The notes below the pieces were generated by a model, which was not told the origin of the DNA, did not search any database, and was given only the letters and a program-made list of their open reading frames with translations. 37,873 nucleotides of DNA from assembly GCA_045646365.1 (NCBI GenBank), contig JAZRKP010000030.1, positions 1 through 37,873 on the forward strand, in the 5' to 3' direction. The stretch comes from SIG454 sp045646365 (GTDB taxonomy: Bacteria > Bacillota > Clostridia > Monoglobales > Monoglobaceae). The stretch's first letter is position 1. Every line of letters starts with the position of its first letter. Positions 1 to 7,719 of this stretch are shown here, one piece after another. The position numbers and the translations under genes are program-made.

Positions 1-2799
1 AAATATGCGGCAGGTGCAACATATTCAGCAAATTCAGGTATAACACTCTTTGCTCAGTGGACACCTAATACACACAAAGTTACCTTCAATGCAAACGGAG
101 GTTCATGTGATACAGCAAGTAAGAATGTTACCTACGCATCAACCTACGGTACACTTCCTACTCCCACAAGAAGTGGCTACATATTCAATGGCTGGTATAC
201 TGCATCAAGCGGAGGAAACAAGGTTACATCATCAACAGCAGTTTCCATTACCGCAAATCAGACCCTCTATGCACAGTGGACAGAGATAGTTCTTACTTCT
301 ATTTCTGTAAAAACAAATCCGAGTGTTGTAAACTATTATGTCGGCGATACCCTCAACACAAGCGGTCTTACTCTTACCGCAAATTACAGTGACGGCACAT
401 CCAAGACAATCTCAAGCGGATTTACCTGCACACCCACAAAGCTCGATACGGCAGGTACACAAAAAATCACCGTTACTTACGGCGGTAAAACAACATCGTT
501 CAATGTAACTGTTGAAAATGTTGTACTTACAAGTATTGCAGTTAAGACCAATCCCACAACAGTAAAATATTATGTTGGCGATGTTCTTAATACAAGTGGT
601 CTTACTCTTACCGCAACATACAATAACGGCACATCCAAGACAATCTCAAGCGGATTTACCTGCACTCCCACAGCACTCACAACTGCAGGCACACAAAAGA
701 TTACCGTTACATACGGCGGAAAGACAGCAAACTTCAATGTAACCGTTGAAAATGTTGTACTCACAAGTATTGCAGTAAAGACCAATCCCACAAAAACAAG
801 CTACTATGTCGGTGATACCCTTAACACAGACGGTCTTACTCTCACCGCAACATATAATAACGGTACAACCAAAACAATCTCAAGCGGATTCACCTGCACA
901 CCCACAGCACTCACAACTGCAGGCACACAGAAAATCACCGTTACATATGGTGGTAAAACAGCAAACTTCAATGTAAATGTTACAGCCGTTACCGTAACAA
1001 GTATTGCAATCAAGACAACTCCCAATAAAATGTCATATTTTGTAGGAGAAACTCTTGATACAACAGGTCTTACAATAACTGCAAACTACAATAACGGCAC
1101 ATCAAAAACCGTAAGCAGCGGCTTCACCTGTACACCAACAGCACTCAATACTGCAGGTTCACAGAAAATTACCGTTACTTATTCGGGTAAGACAACAACA
1201 TTTGATGTTAATGTTGAGAATATTGTAATTTCAAGTATCGCAGTAAAGACCAATCCTGCAAAGACAAGCTATTATCTCGGCGATACACTTGATACAAACG
1301 GACTTACCCTTACCGCAACATACAATAACGGCACAACCAAGACAATCTCAAGCGGATTTACCTGTACACCGACAACACTCACTGCAAAGGGTGCACAGAA
1401 AATCATGGTTATTTATGATGGTAAAACCACAGAATTCACCGTTAATGTTGTCGATGTTCTGCCCTCAGTTGTTGCAATTAAAACAATGCCTCTGAATACC
1501 GAATATTTTGTAGGTGACACACTCTCAACAGAAGGTCTGACCCTTTCGATTACTTACAATAACGGTAAAACAGAAACAGTTTCTTCAGGATTCACCTGTA
1601 CACCCACAAAGCTTAATACAGCAGGTACACAGAAGATAACTGTTACATATGGAGGCAAATCAATAAGCTTCAATGTAAATGTAAAGGCAGTTGAAATTTC
1701 AGATATCTCAATAGCAAGCGTTCCCGAAACACTCAGCTACTATGTGGGAGATGCTCTTTCAACAAAGGGTCTTACAGTTCTTGCAAGTTATAACAATGGC
1801 AAAACAGAAATTGTTTCAAGCGGATTCACCTGTACACCCACAATTCTTGAGAAAGAGGGAACTCAGAAGATAACCGTAACTTACGGTAACAAGACAACAT
1901 CATTTAATGTTTCGGTAACATCGGTTAAGGTTACAGAGCTTGAAATTGTAACTGTACCGCAGAAAACAAGCTACAAGGTCGGCGATAAGTTTGATCCCAC
2001 AGGTCTTACGATGAATGCAGTAAACAGCAAGGGCGAAACAATTGTTGTGACAGACGGATTCGTATGTACTCCTGAAATTCTTGATAAAGCAGGAACACAG
2101 GTTGTAACCGTTTCATACGGCGGTAAGAGCGTAATGATAACCGTTGTAGTTGCAGAAGCTCAGCCTGATGCATATACGGTTAAGTTTATTGCAGACGGCA
2201 AGATAATCGGTGAGGCTTCATATGAAGCGGGCAAAGCTATTGTCAAGCCTTCAGATCCCACAAAGGACGGATACAAATTCATTGGTTGGACTCCTGAAGT
2301 TCCTTATGCAATGCCTGCATATGATCTTACATTTACAGCAGTATTTGAAAAATCATATATCTGCCCCGATTGCGGACATGAAATTCTCGGAGAAACCGAA
2401 ATCAACGCTCATATCACTGCAGAAGCAAGAATGAAGGCAACCGTTAAGATTAAGAACAACAACGGTTCAAACACAATCAAATACGGCGAAACACTTCGTC
2501 TTACTGCAATAACAAGCAATATGCCCGCAGATGCAAATATCTACTGGTATGTTGACGGAGTTAAGCAGGGAGAAGGCGAAATATTCAACGTAAGCTTTGA
2601 AAACGGAACAAAGACCGTTGAAGTCAAGATTGTCGATTCAAACGGCAATGTTCTCAAGAACGCAAGCGGAAACGAAATTAAGGATACCGAAAGCGTAACA
2701 GTCAAAGGAGGCTTCTTCCAGAAGATTATTTCATTCTTCAAGAACCTTTTCAGGATGAACAGAACCGTTGTTCAATCAATTTTTAAAGGCACATTCTGA
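1..2799 (+). CDS. Large secreted/surface repeat protein, N-terminus cut off by window edge
   Basis: The frame is open from base 1 without a start or signal peptide, so the gene begins left of the window; 932 codons are visible. Residues about 25-95 form an InlB B-repeat (Listeria-Bacteroides repeat, motif GYIFNGW...LYAQW). Eight consecutive 78-residue Ig-like units follow (about 98-720), each with YYVGDTL, GLT, YNNGT, SGFTCTP and TYGGKT, which matches the Big_3 family. Then come another B-repeat-like unit ending MPAYDLTFTAVF (about 722-785), a small CPDC/GHE cysteine knuckle (about 788), an Ig-like C-terminal domain and an aromatic, basic tail (FFQKIISFFKNLF). Repeat architecture points to an exported adhesin-like protein; no LPXTG motif is present. 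The C-terminal domain resembles those of the LRR protein and the giant protein further right. Ligand unknown. Confidence 0.85.
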   Translation, partial: KYAAGATYSANSGITLFAQWTPNTHKVTFNANGGSCDTASKNVTYASTYGTLPTPTRSGYIFNGWYTASSGGNKVTSSTAVSITANQTLYAQWTEIVLTSISVKTNPSVVNYYVGDTLNTSGLTLTANYSDGTSKTISSGFTCTPTKLDTAGTQKITVTYGGKTTSFNVTVENVVLTSIAVKTNPTTVKYYVGDVLNTSGLTLTATYNNGTSKTISSGFTCTPTALTTAGTQKITVTYGGKTANFNVTVENVVLTSIAVKTNPTKTSYYVGDTLNTDGLTLTATYNNGTTKTISSGFTCTPTALTTAGTQKITVTYGGKTANFNVNVTAVTVTSIAIKTTPNKMSYFVGETLDTTGLTITANYNNGTSKTVSSGFTCTPTALNTAGSQKITVTYSGKTTTFDVNVENIVISSIAVKTNPAKTSYYLGDTLDTNGLTLTATYNNGTTKTISSGFTCTPTTLTAKGAQKIMVIYDGKTTEFTVNVVDVLPSVVAIKTMPLNTEYFVGDTLSTEGLTLSITYNNGKTETVSSGFTCTPTKLNTAGTQKITVTYGGKSISFNVNVKAVEISDISIASVPETLSYYVGDALSTKGLTVLASYNNGKTEIVSSGFTCTPTILEKEGTQKITVTYGNKTTSFNVSVTSVKVTELEIVTVPQKTSYKVGDKFDPTGLTMNAVNSKGETIVVTDGFVCTPEILDKAGTQVVTVSYGGKSVMITVVVAEAQPDAYTVKFIADGKIIGEASYEAGKAIVKPSDPTKDGYKFIGWTPEVPYAMPAYDLTFTAVFEKSYICPDCGHEILGETEINAHITAEARMKATVKIKNNNGSNTIKYGETLRLTAITSNMPADANIYWYVDGVKQGEGEIFNVSFENGTKTVEVKIVDSNGNVLKNASGNEIKDTESVTVKGGFFQKIISFFKNLFRMNRTVVQSIFKGTF
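298..2169 (+). repeat. Eight tandem 234-bp coding repeats (Ig-like units)
   Basis: The motif AAGACCAATCCC and the following TATGTCGGCGAT recur with a strict 234-base (78-codon) period, e.g. near 307, 541, 775, 1009 and 1243. The first three units are close to identical at DNA level while the last two diverge, which suggests recent expansion at the N-terminal side. Such arrays change copy number by recombination. Confidence 0.85.
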
Positions 2800-2805
2800 T
2801 AAAAA

Positions 2806-2840
2806 TCACCCTCATAGGATTGATTTTCCTATGAGGGTGA
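2806..2840. terminator. Perfect 14-bp hairpin after the surface-protein gene
   Basis: TCACCCTCATAGGA (2806-2819) pairs with TCCTATGAGGGTGA (2827-2840) across a 7-base loop, starting 7 bases after the stop codon. AAAAA precedes it and AAATTT follows, so the U tract is weak on plus and better on minus. It probably ends the plus-strand gene and may work in both directions. Confidence 0.75.
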
Positions 2841-2998
2841 AAATTTACGATGTTGCAGATTATTCGTCTGAAAATATTCACAAGGTGACCAATAAGTGTC
2901 CAAACAACAATGGAAAACGGCGGACATTAGTGGAATTAAAACCGTTGATATTCCTTGATTTCTGCACTATAAAACGCAATAAAACTTCTACAACTAAA

Positions 2999-3044
2999 TT
3001 TTGGGACCACGAGGCCCAGAGTTCGAAACTCTGCACTCCGACCA
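2999..3044 (+). pseudogene. 3' half of a tRNA-Pro(UGG) gene; candidate attachment-site half
   Basis: From the anticodon loop onward the sequence fits a tRNA: loop TTTGGGA (3000-3006; anticodon UGG with G37, as in tRNA-Pro), anticodon-stem 3' strand CCACG, variable loop AGGCC, T arm CAGAG-TTCGAAA-CTCTG (3017-3033), acceptor strand CACTCCG, discriminator A and encoded CCA (3042-3044). The expected 5' half (CGGAGTG acceptor strand, D arm, CGTGG) is absent; A/T-rich unrelated DNA lies upstream. A break at the anticodon loop is typical of the 3' tRNA copy left at the far end of an element integrated by a tyrosine recombinase. The intact gene would then lie to the left, outside the window. A plain rearrangement would look the same. 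Confidence 0.8.
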
Positions 3045-3048
3045 AGGT

Positions 3049-3092
3049 AACCGCTGAGCAAATCGGAATCACGATTCTCAGCGGTTATTTTT
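3049..3092 (+). terminator. Rho-independent terminator behind the tRNA-Pro fragment
   Basis: AACCGCTGAG (3049-3058) pairs with CTCAGCGGTT (3077-3086), with a further inner AATCG/CGATT pairing, followed by ATTTTTAT. It sits four bases after the CCA end, as expected for the native terminator of the tRNA. This suggests that the DNA to the right is the original tRNA downstream flank. Confidence 0.8.
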
Positions 3093-3103
3093 ATGCCGTA
3101 AAC

Positions 3104-3150
3104 GCCCGAAATACTTGTTGAAACACAAAGTATTGCCTGCGTTTTCGGGC
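3104..3150. repeat. Imperfect inverted repeat in the tRNA/LRR-gene gap
   Basis: GCCCGAAA plus TACTT (3104-3116) can pair with AAGTA (3128-3132) and TTTCGGGC (3143-3150) with an asymmetric bulge. No gene is convincing in 3093-3255. Function unknown; it could be a second terminator or the trace of a small element. Confidence 0.4.
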
Positions 3151-3255
3151 ATTCCCGTCAATAAAACTCCTTGGTGAATGAACTGTATAGTATATACAAA
3201 AGTAAGGCTGAACTTTTGAAACGGTATGACAGTTATATTTTAGCCTTGGGACGCC

Positions 3256-3290
3256 AAAAACCTCTCTGCGTTTTATCACAGAGAGGTTTT
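3256..3290 (-). terminator. Bidirectional terminator of the sigma-factor operon
   Basis: CCTCTCTG (3261-3268) pairs with CAGAGAGG (3279-3286). AAAAA lies left and TTTT right, so there is a U tract on both strands. It is just downstream of the LRR gene on the minus strand and closes the operon that begins at about 10.0 kb. Confidence 0.8.
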
Positions 3291-3314
3291 ATTGTATATT
3301 CGTATCTTTTTAAA

Positions 3315-4907
3315 TTAAAAACTGAACAGTGCAAGAATTTTTGCAATAAGATTTTCAAAAAATGCAGTTATTCTCTGGAAAATGCCGTCATTTACCGTGA
3401 TAGTAATTTCGGCACAGGCATTTTCTATCGGCTCGTCATTCTGAGTATACACCTGAGCCTTGACTGTAGCAGTTCCGCCGTTGATTGCTTTGACAGTGCA
3501 GGCTGAACCGTTATAATCCTTGTTTATCTCCAGAGCATCTCCGTTCACTGTCCACACGAGGTATGCGCCGTCAGGCATATTGCTTACTTCCGCAAGCAAC
3601 GAATCTGTTTTGTTATAGTTTACCGATGCGGGATTATCCGAAGGATTGAAAGATACGGTTGTATCCTTGCCGATTGAACTCATATCAAAATTCATGTTTA
3701 CATTTTCGTTATTTATTTTTTCGTTGAAACTGCCCCACGAAATAAGCTCCCATTCCTCCTGAGTACCTGAATAATAAACTTCGGGATTTGACTTTTCGGA
3801 AATATTGAACGCCTGATCGTCTACATTTTTTATACTGTTTCCTAATATTACTCTTTTGAGATTACTGCACCATTCAAATGCGCCGAAGCCGATTTCTTCA
3901 ACGCTGTTGCCTATGGTAACATATTCAAGTGCATCACAGCCCCCAAATGCATCAGGAGCTATTGTTTTTACGGTTGACGGAACAGTAAAGCTTGTTGAAT
4001 CGTAACCTCCCGAAACAAAGTTAAAGAGGGTACTTTTATCCTTGTTGTAGAGATTGCCGTATCTGTCATTTGAATAATAAGGATTGTTTATATCAACAAA
4101 AACTCTTGTAACACCCGAAACAGGGGAAACGTTATTTGCGTTTTTTCCCAGAGTCAGCTTAACAAGATCGTTACAGCCTTCGAACGAGTTCGTTCCTATA
4201 TAACCTACACTGTCAGGGATAACAACTTCATTAACCGCATCGCAATAATAGAAAGAATAATCGGGAAGAATTACCGAACCGTCTCTTACCGTTACTTTTC
4301 CGCTTGCTTTTGCAGGGTCTGTATCCACTATCTGATTTCCGATATATATAACGCCGTTTTCAATGTTGTTTTCATCCTTGCTGTGTGCCGTTGCACCAAA
4401 AACAAAGCCGCCGAGATGCTTGAGATTTTTGGTATCAAGTTTAATTACGGAAAGCTCTTTGCAATCCCAGAAAGCACGGTCTCTGATATCCTCCACGGAG
4501 GAAGGAATATCTATTTCCTTTAAACCGTAGCACCATGCAAAGGCATATTCGCCAATGATTTTAAGAGTGTCAGGTAAGGTGATTTTTTCCATACGAAGGC
4601 AATTTTCAAAAGCATTGTTACCGATAAATTCAATTCCCGAAGGAAGAACAACCTCCGTAATATTTTCTCTGTCTTTGAAAGCTCCGTCAGCAATGATAAC
4701 AACAGGATTGCCGTTTATGGTTGACGGAATTTCAATTTTACCCGATAAGTTTATACCGCCGAGAATCGCTACCTTGTTTCCGTCTGTTGAAAAATAAAGG
4801 TTTCCGTAGGTGTTGTTTTCTTCCGCTGATGCACCTGCAGCAAAAACGCCGAAAAGCATTATCAGCGAAAACAGTACAGCCGTTATTTTAATTAAAGTTC
4901 TTTTCAT
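3315..4907 (-). CDS. Secreted BspA-like leucine-rich-repeat protein with Ig-like C-terminus
   Basis: The 530-residue product starts with a clear signal peptide (about 1-28, ending AAGASAEE), behind the ribosome site AAAGGAG. Residues about 45-385 are LRR_5/BspA-type repeats with the signature AF..C..L..I.LP..V..IG. The last LRR block ends YYSGTQEEW, common in this family. An Ig-like domain follows (about 405-505) and then the tail GIFQRITAFFENLIAKIL. BspA-type LRR proteins are surface proteins that often bind host or matrix proteins; the ligand here is unknown. It is the last gene of the sigma-factor operon, 42 bases after the preceding gene. The Ig domain and tail resemble those of the two big repeat proteins in this window, so a shared surface-retention mode is possible. 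Confidence 0.85.
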   Translation of the reverse strand: MKRTLIKITAVLFSLIMLFGVFAAGASAEENNTYGNLYFSTDGNKVAILGGINLSGKIEIPSTINGNPVVIIADGAFKDRENITEVVLPSGIEFIGNNAFENCLRMEKITLPDTLKIIGEYAFAWCYGLKEIDIPSSVEDIRDRAFWDCKELSVIKLDTKNLKHLGGFVFGATAHSKDENNIENGVIYIGNQIVDTDPAKASGKVTVRDGSVILPDYSFYYCDAVNEVVIPDSVGYIGTNSFEGCNDLVKLTLGKNANNVSPVSGVTRVFVDINNPYYSNDRYGNLYNKDKSTLFNFVSGGYDSTSFTVPSTVKTIAPDAFGGCDALEYVTIGNSVEEIGFGAFEWCSNLKRVILGNSIKNVDDQAFNISEKSNPEVYYSGTQEEWELISWGSFNEKINNENVNMNFDMSSIGKDTTVSFNPSDNPASVNYNKTDSLLAEVSNMPDGAYLVWTVNGDALEINKDYNGSACTVKAINGGTATVKAQVYTQNDEPIENACAEITITVNDGIFQRITAFFENLIAKILALFSF

Positions 4908-4949
4908 TTTGATATAACTCCTTTTTAAATTCGGTATAAGCCGATGTTT

Positions 4950-6182
4950 TTATCTCGTTGCGTAGTATTCAAGAAATTCAATTGTATTGCAGAAGATGTC
5001 ATAGATTGCGCTTGTGAACAAAGTCGGGAACCAGAAAATAATCGTAGCCATTTCTTCTGTTGAATCTGCATTTCCGAGACATGAGATGCTTCTTTCTGCT
5101 TCTCTCACGGCATCGGACCAACGTCTGCTGTTAACACGGTTCAGATACTGATAGTTTTCTGCAAAACTTGCTTCGGTCGGGGCTAATTTCTGGGTTCCGA
5201 AACTGTAAAACGCAACCTCAGGCGTAACTGAACACTCACCGATGTCTGTTTCAGAAAAAGAGACAGAAATCAAATACTCCCTGCCGTTGGGAAGCTTGAT
5301 TATATTGGAAACATTTTCGGTTGTGCCGTCTGTAAAAGTAACTCTGAACGTCATGGCGAAATCAAGCCATTCCAGCTCGATGTAGTCATCGTAATATATT
5401 TTTGCCGTAACTGCATCTGAAGTATCAATATCTATGTTTTCAATATAATCGGTTATCTCAAAAACGGTCAGCTTTACGGGTTCGCTGTATTCGAAGAACC
5501 TGACCACGGCTTCGTTTTCGCCTTTTACGGGAGATGATTCCACATCGAGAACAAAGTTTCCGTCTTCAATATCAAGCTGTTCGCCTGACGAGAAAATTAT
5601 CTTTGCATCAGCATCATAGAAGTCCACATCACCGACATTGTTTTCCGAGAAATCATAATCGGCGATTCCGCAGAAAGCGTTATCGTCAAACACGATATCT
5701 GTTATGGCTTCACCCATAAAATCAATCTCAACCTCTATAACATCGTTACGGTGAGAAACGCCGAAAACAGTTTCTTCCTCAGAGAAATAATACATGCTTC
5801 TGATTATACCGCCGTCTTCGACTGACTCACGGCTGATACTTACAGAATCTTTGATACCGTAAGCTTTTCCGTTTTCAACTGACTGAGGAAAGATAATATC
5901 CGAATAATATATATTTTCCGCTTTGACGGAAACAAGATAATATCCTGTCTGAGGAAACTCAATGCTGTAATAATTTCTGTAAAGACGGTCTGAAAGTCCG
6001 TTATCAATTACAATCTTATCACCTGTAAATTCCCCTGCATATTCAAGCTCCATAACACTTGATTCATTGTAAGGATACCAATATAAAACAGTATCGTTAT
6101 CGGCAGCAAAAGCGGTTAATGAGCCGAAACACACAGCCGCCGCAAGCAAAAATGCCAATAATCTTCTGATTGAATTCTTCAT
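4950..6182 (-). CDS. Secreted protein, paralogue of the sigma-factor ectodomain (copy 2)
   Basis: The 410-residue product has a signal peptide (1-26, ending SLTAFAA) and a good ribosome site (AAGGAGG). It has no family name that I recognise. It aligns by eye with its upstream neighbour and with residues about 350-760 of the sigma-factor fusion. Shared landmarks are a GYYLVS segment near 65, a VEIDFMGEAITDIVFD segment near 155, SSPVKGENEAVV, then TDYIENIDI and a second VTFTDGT unit. This suggests an N-terminal beta domain followed by two Ig-like units. The C-terminal ~60 residues are helical and hydrophobic (IIFWFPTLFTSAIYDIF), perhaps a membrane or surface association segment. Cysteines are few. 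A role as partner or decoy of the sigma-factor sensor is inference from homology and operon position only. Confidence 0.75.
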   Translation of the reverse strand: MKNSIRRLLAFLLAAAVCFGSLTAFAADNDTVLYWYPYNESSVMELEYAGEFTGDKIVIDNGLSDRLYRNYYSIEFPQTGYYLVSVKAENIYYSDIIFPQSVENGKAYGIKDSVSISRESVEDGGIIRSMYYFSEEETVFGVSHRNDVIEVEIDFMGEAITDIVFDDNAFCGIADYDFSENNVGDVDFYDADAKIIFSSGEQLDIEDGNFVLDVESSPVKGENEAVVRFFEYSEPVKLTVFEITDYIENIDIDTSDAVTAKIYYDDYIELEWLDFAMTFRVTFTDGTTENVSNIIKLPNGREYLISVSFSETDIGECSVTPEVAFYSFGTQKLAPTEASFAENYQYLNRVNSRRWSDAVREAERSISCLGNADSTEEMATIIFWFPTLFTSAIYDIFCNTIEFLEYYATR

Positions 6183-6195
6183 TGTTTCTGCCTCC

Positions 6196-7425
6196 TTACA
6201 TAATTACTGCTCCGCCCAAAAGCGAAGGAACGAGCATTGACAGTTCTTTGAAAATATCGCTGACTGCGTAAATAAAATTATTGTTTACATATGTTACAAA
6301 AGCGCCGAATTCACGAAGAGAATCTGCAACGGAATCCTGTTCAAAAACTGCGGCGGCACGTTCACCGATATGTGAAATATAATTGAAAGATCCTGAAACA
6401 GTATCAAAGAAATATTTTATATTTTCCGATGGGGATGCATTGACGAGATTTACCTCATATACTTCAAAATCATAACCTGCAAGCCTTACCGTGCCGTATA
6501 ACTCATCGCTGTCAAGCACACCGTAGTCGCTGTAGCGCATGACGAGAGTATATTTTTCGGGATTGCCCGTCTTAAGGTCAATTTCATCGTCAATTTTTGC
6601 GGTTATCTGAGTGCCGTCTTTATAGGTGATTCTGTACTGAGCGTCGGCATTCTCTTCATAATGTCCGCTGTAGTATTTGACAACATCAAGCGAATCGTTC
6701 ATAAGCTCAACTTTTTCGATGTAATCGGTTGCTTCCGCTACGGTGAGGGTTTTGCTGATTGTTACGTCTTCCCAAGTGACGTCAACCGCATTTTCACCCT
6801 TTTTGGGAGAGCTTCCGAACTCGCCGTAAACATAATCGGATTCGGTTTCCAATGTTTTGCCTGAATCAAAAACAACGCTGAACTTTCCGATGTTCAGAAA
6901 ATACTCGTAAGAAACAATCATAATCAGATCGGAATTATTAATCAGCGGATAATCCGTACCGATCGGGAAAGAAAAATCAACGATTTCACTGCCGAGATAT
7001 TCTATTTCGATTTCTGCGTTTTTCTCTTCGTACTCATCGGCAAAAATTATACAGATATTTCTGATACCCGCATCAAAGCGGAAAAGGCGTGAATTCAGAC
7101 CCGTATTACTGCCGTCAACCTCTTCGTATGCGCCGTAGAGTTTCTCGAGCGACCGTGCAACAGCAACCTCGTTGCCGTCAATTGCTTCGGGATAAGTAAT
7201 AAGATAATAGCCGTCGTTTTCGGCATTGAAAGTATAATACAACAGTTCATCATTATTAACCCTGATGTCTGTTTTTCCAAGCTTCAATTTTCCCGCATAT
7301 CCGAAATCCCTGCCGTAGGATGTTATGATAGTTTCATTTTCTGCCGCAAAAGCTGCGGATACACCGCTGAAAGCAAGAATAACCGTAAGCACAAGCGCAA
7401 AGAGGGATTTTATGGTTTTTTTCAT
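6196..7425 (-). CDS. Secreted protein, paralogue of the sigma-factor ectodomain (copy 1)
   Basis: The product has a signal peptide (ending SAAFAAEN). Two ATGs are possible, at 7431 and 7425; the second, giving MKKTIKS, has the better spacing from GGAG and is chosen here. By eye it is a paralogue of the gene immediately downstream (13 bases away) and of the ectodomain of the sigma-factor fusion: LLYYTFNAENDGYYLITY, then AEIEIEYLGSEIVDFSF, SSPKKGENAVDV, LTVAEATDYIEKVEL and a second YKDGTQ unit. The C-terminal part is predicted helical with a hydrophobic end (FIYAVSDIFKELSMLVPSLL). No enzymatic motif is seen. Having two secreted copies beside a membrane-bound copy suggests that they compete for, or assemble on, the same ligand; this is untested. 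Confidence 0.75.
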   Translation of the reverse strand: MKKTIKSLFALVLTVILAFSGVSAAFAAENETIITSYGRDFGYAGKLKLGKTDIRVNNDELLYYTFNAENDGYYLITYPEAIDGNEVAVARSLEKLYGAYEEVDGSNTGLNSRLFRFDAGIRNICIIFADEYEEKNAEIEIEYLGSEIVDFSFPIGTDYPLINNSDLIMIVSYEYFLNIGKFSVVFDSGKTLETESDYVYGEFGSSPKKGENAVDVTWEDVTISKTLTVAEATDYIEKVELMNDSLDVVKYYSGHYEENADAQYRITYKDGTQITAKIDDEIDLKTGNPEKYTLVMRYSDYGVLDSDELYGTVRLAGYDFEVYEVNLVNASPSENIKYFFDTVSGSFNYISHIGERAAAVFEQDSVADSLREFGAFVTYVNNNFIYAVSDIFKELSMLVPSLLGGAVIM

Positions 7426-7455
7426 CTTCATTATCTCCTTGTATTCAAGAAAATT

Positions 7456-7704
7456 TCACACAAGACTGATTGTGACTTTTTCTCCGTTATCGCTGTCTAC
7501 GGAGAGGATTTCTCCCGCAAGACCTGCTTTGATGGCGCTATCGATTACGGTTACCTGATCGGAGCTAAGACCGCCGAATGTACTGCCTAAATCAAGACCG
7601 AAGCGAACAACGGTAAGAGGTATTCTGACGTTTGTTGTTTTTCCGTTTTTCTCTGTTGCGATGAGAAGGGTTGATACATTTGTGTTTTCTGAAGAATTGT
7701 TCAT
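7456..7704 (-). CDS. Small SHOCT-like/YvlB-type domain protein
   Basis: This 82-residue protein has no signal peptide or TM segment. Its pattern (NVRIPLTVVRFGLDLG, about 26-41; then AIKAGLAGEILSVDSDNGEKVTISL at the end) resembles the C-terminal domain of clostridial SHOCT-like proteins. Those usually carry an extra N-terminal segment, are often annotated near anti-sigma or envelope-stress genes, and share IPL.LVK.GLK and DVE.EDGEKV. The match is from memory and not certain. It has a strong ribosome site (AAAGGAG) and lies 15 bases after the sigma-factor gene, so it is probably translated at high level with it. A cytoplasmic modulator of the sigma factor is a reasonable guess. Confidence 0.6.
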   Translation of the reverse strand: MNNSSENTNVSTLLIATEKNGKTTNVRIPLTVVRFGLDLGSTFGGLSSDQVTVIDSAIKAGLAGEILSVDSDNGEKVTISLV

Positions 7705-7719
7705 GGTAATCTCCTTTGC

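Noticed and set aside
570..1025. Two matching 73-residue minus-strand frames in the surface-protein gene
   Set aside because: They are antisense shadows of the 234-bp repeats.
2768..3279. Small open frames over the tRNA-Pro fragment on both strands
   Set aside because: They read through the tRNA, the terminator or hairpins, lack ribosome sites and have no protein-like pattern; such frames are common over tRNA genes.
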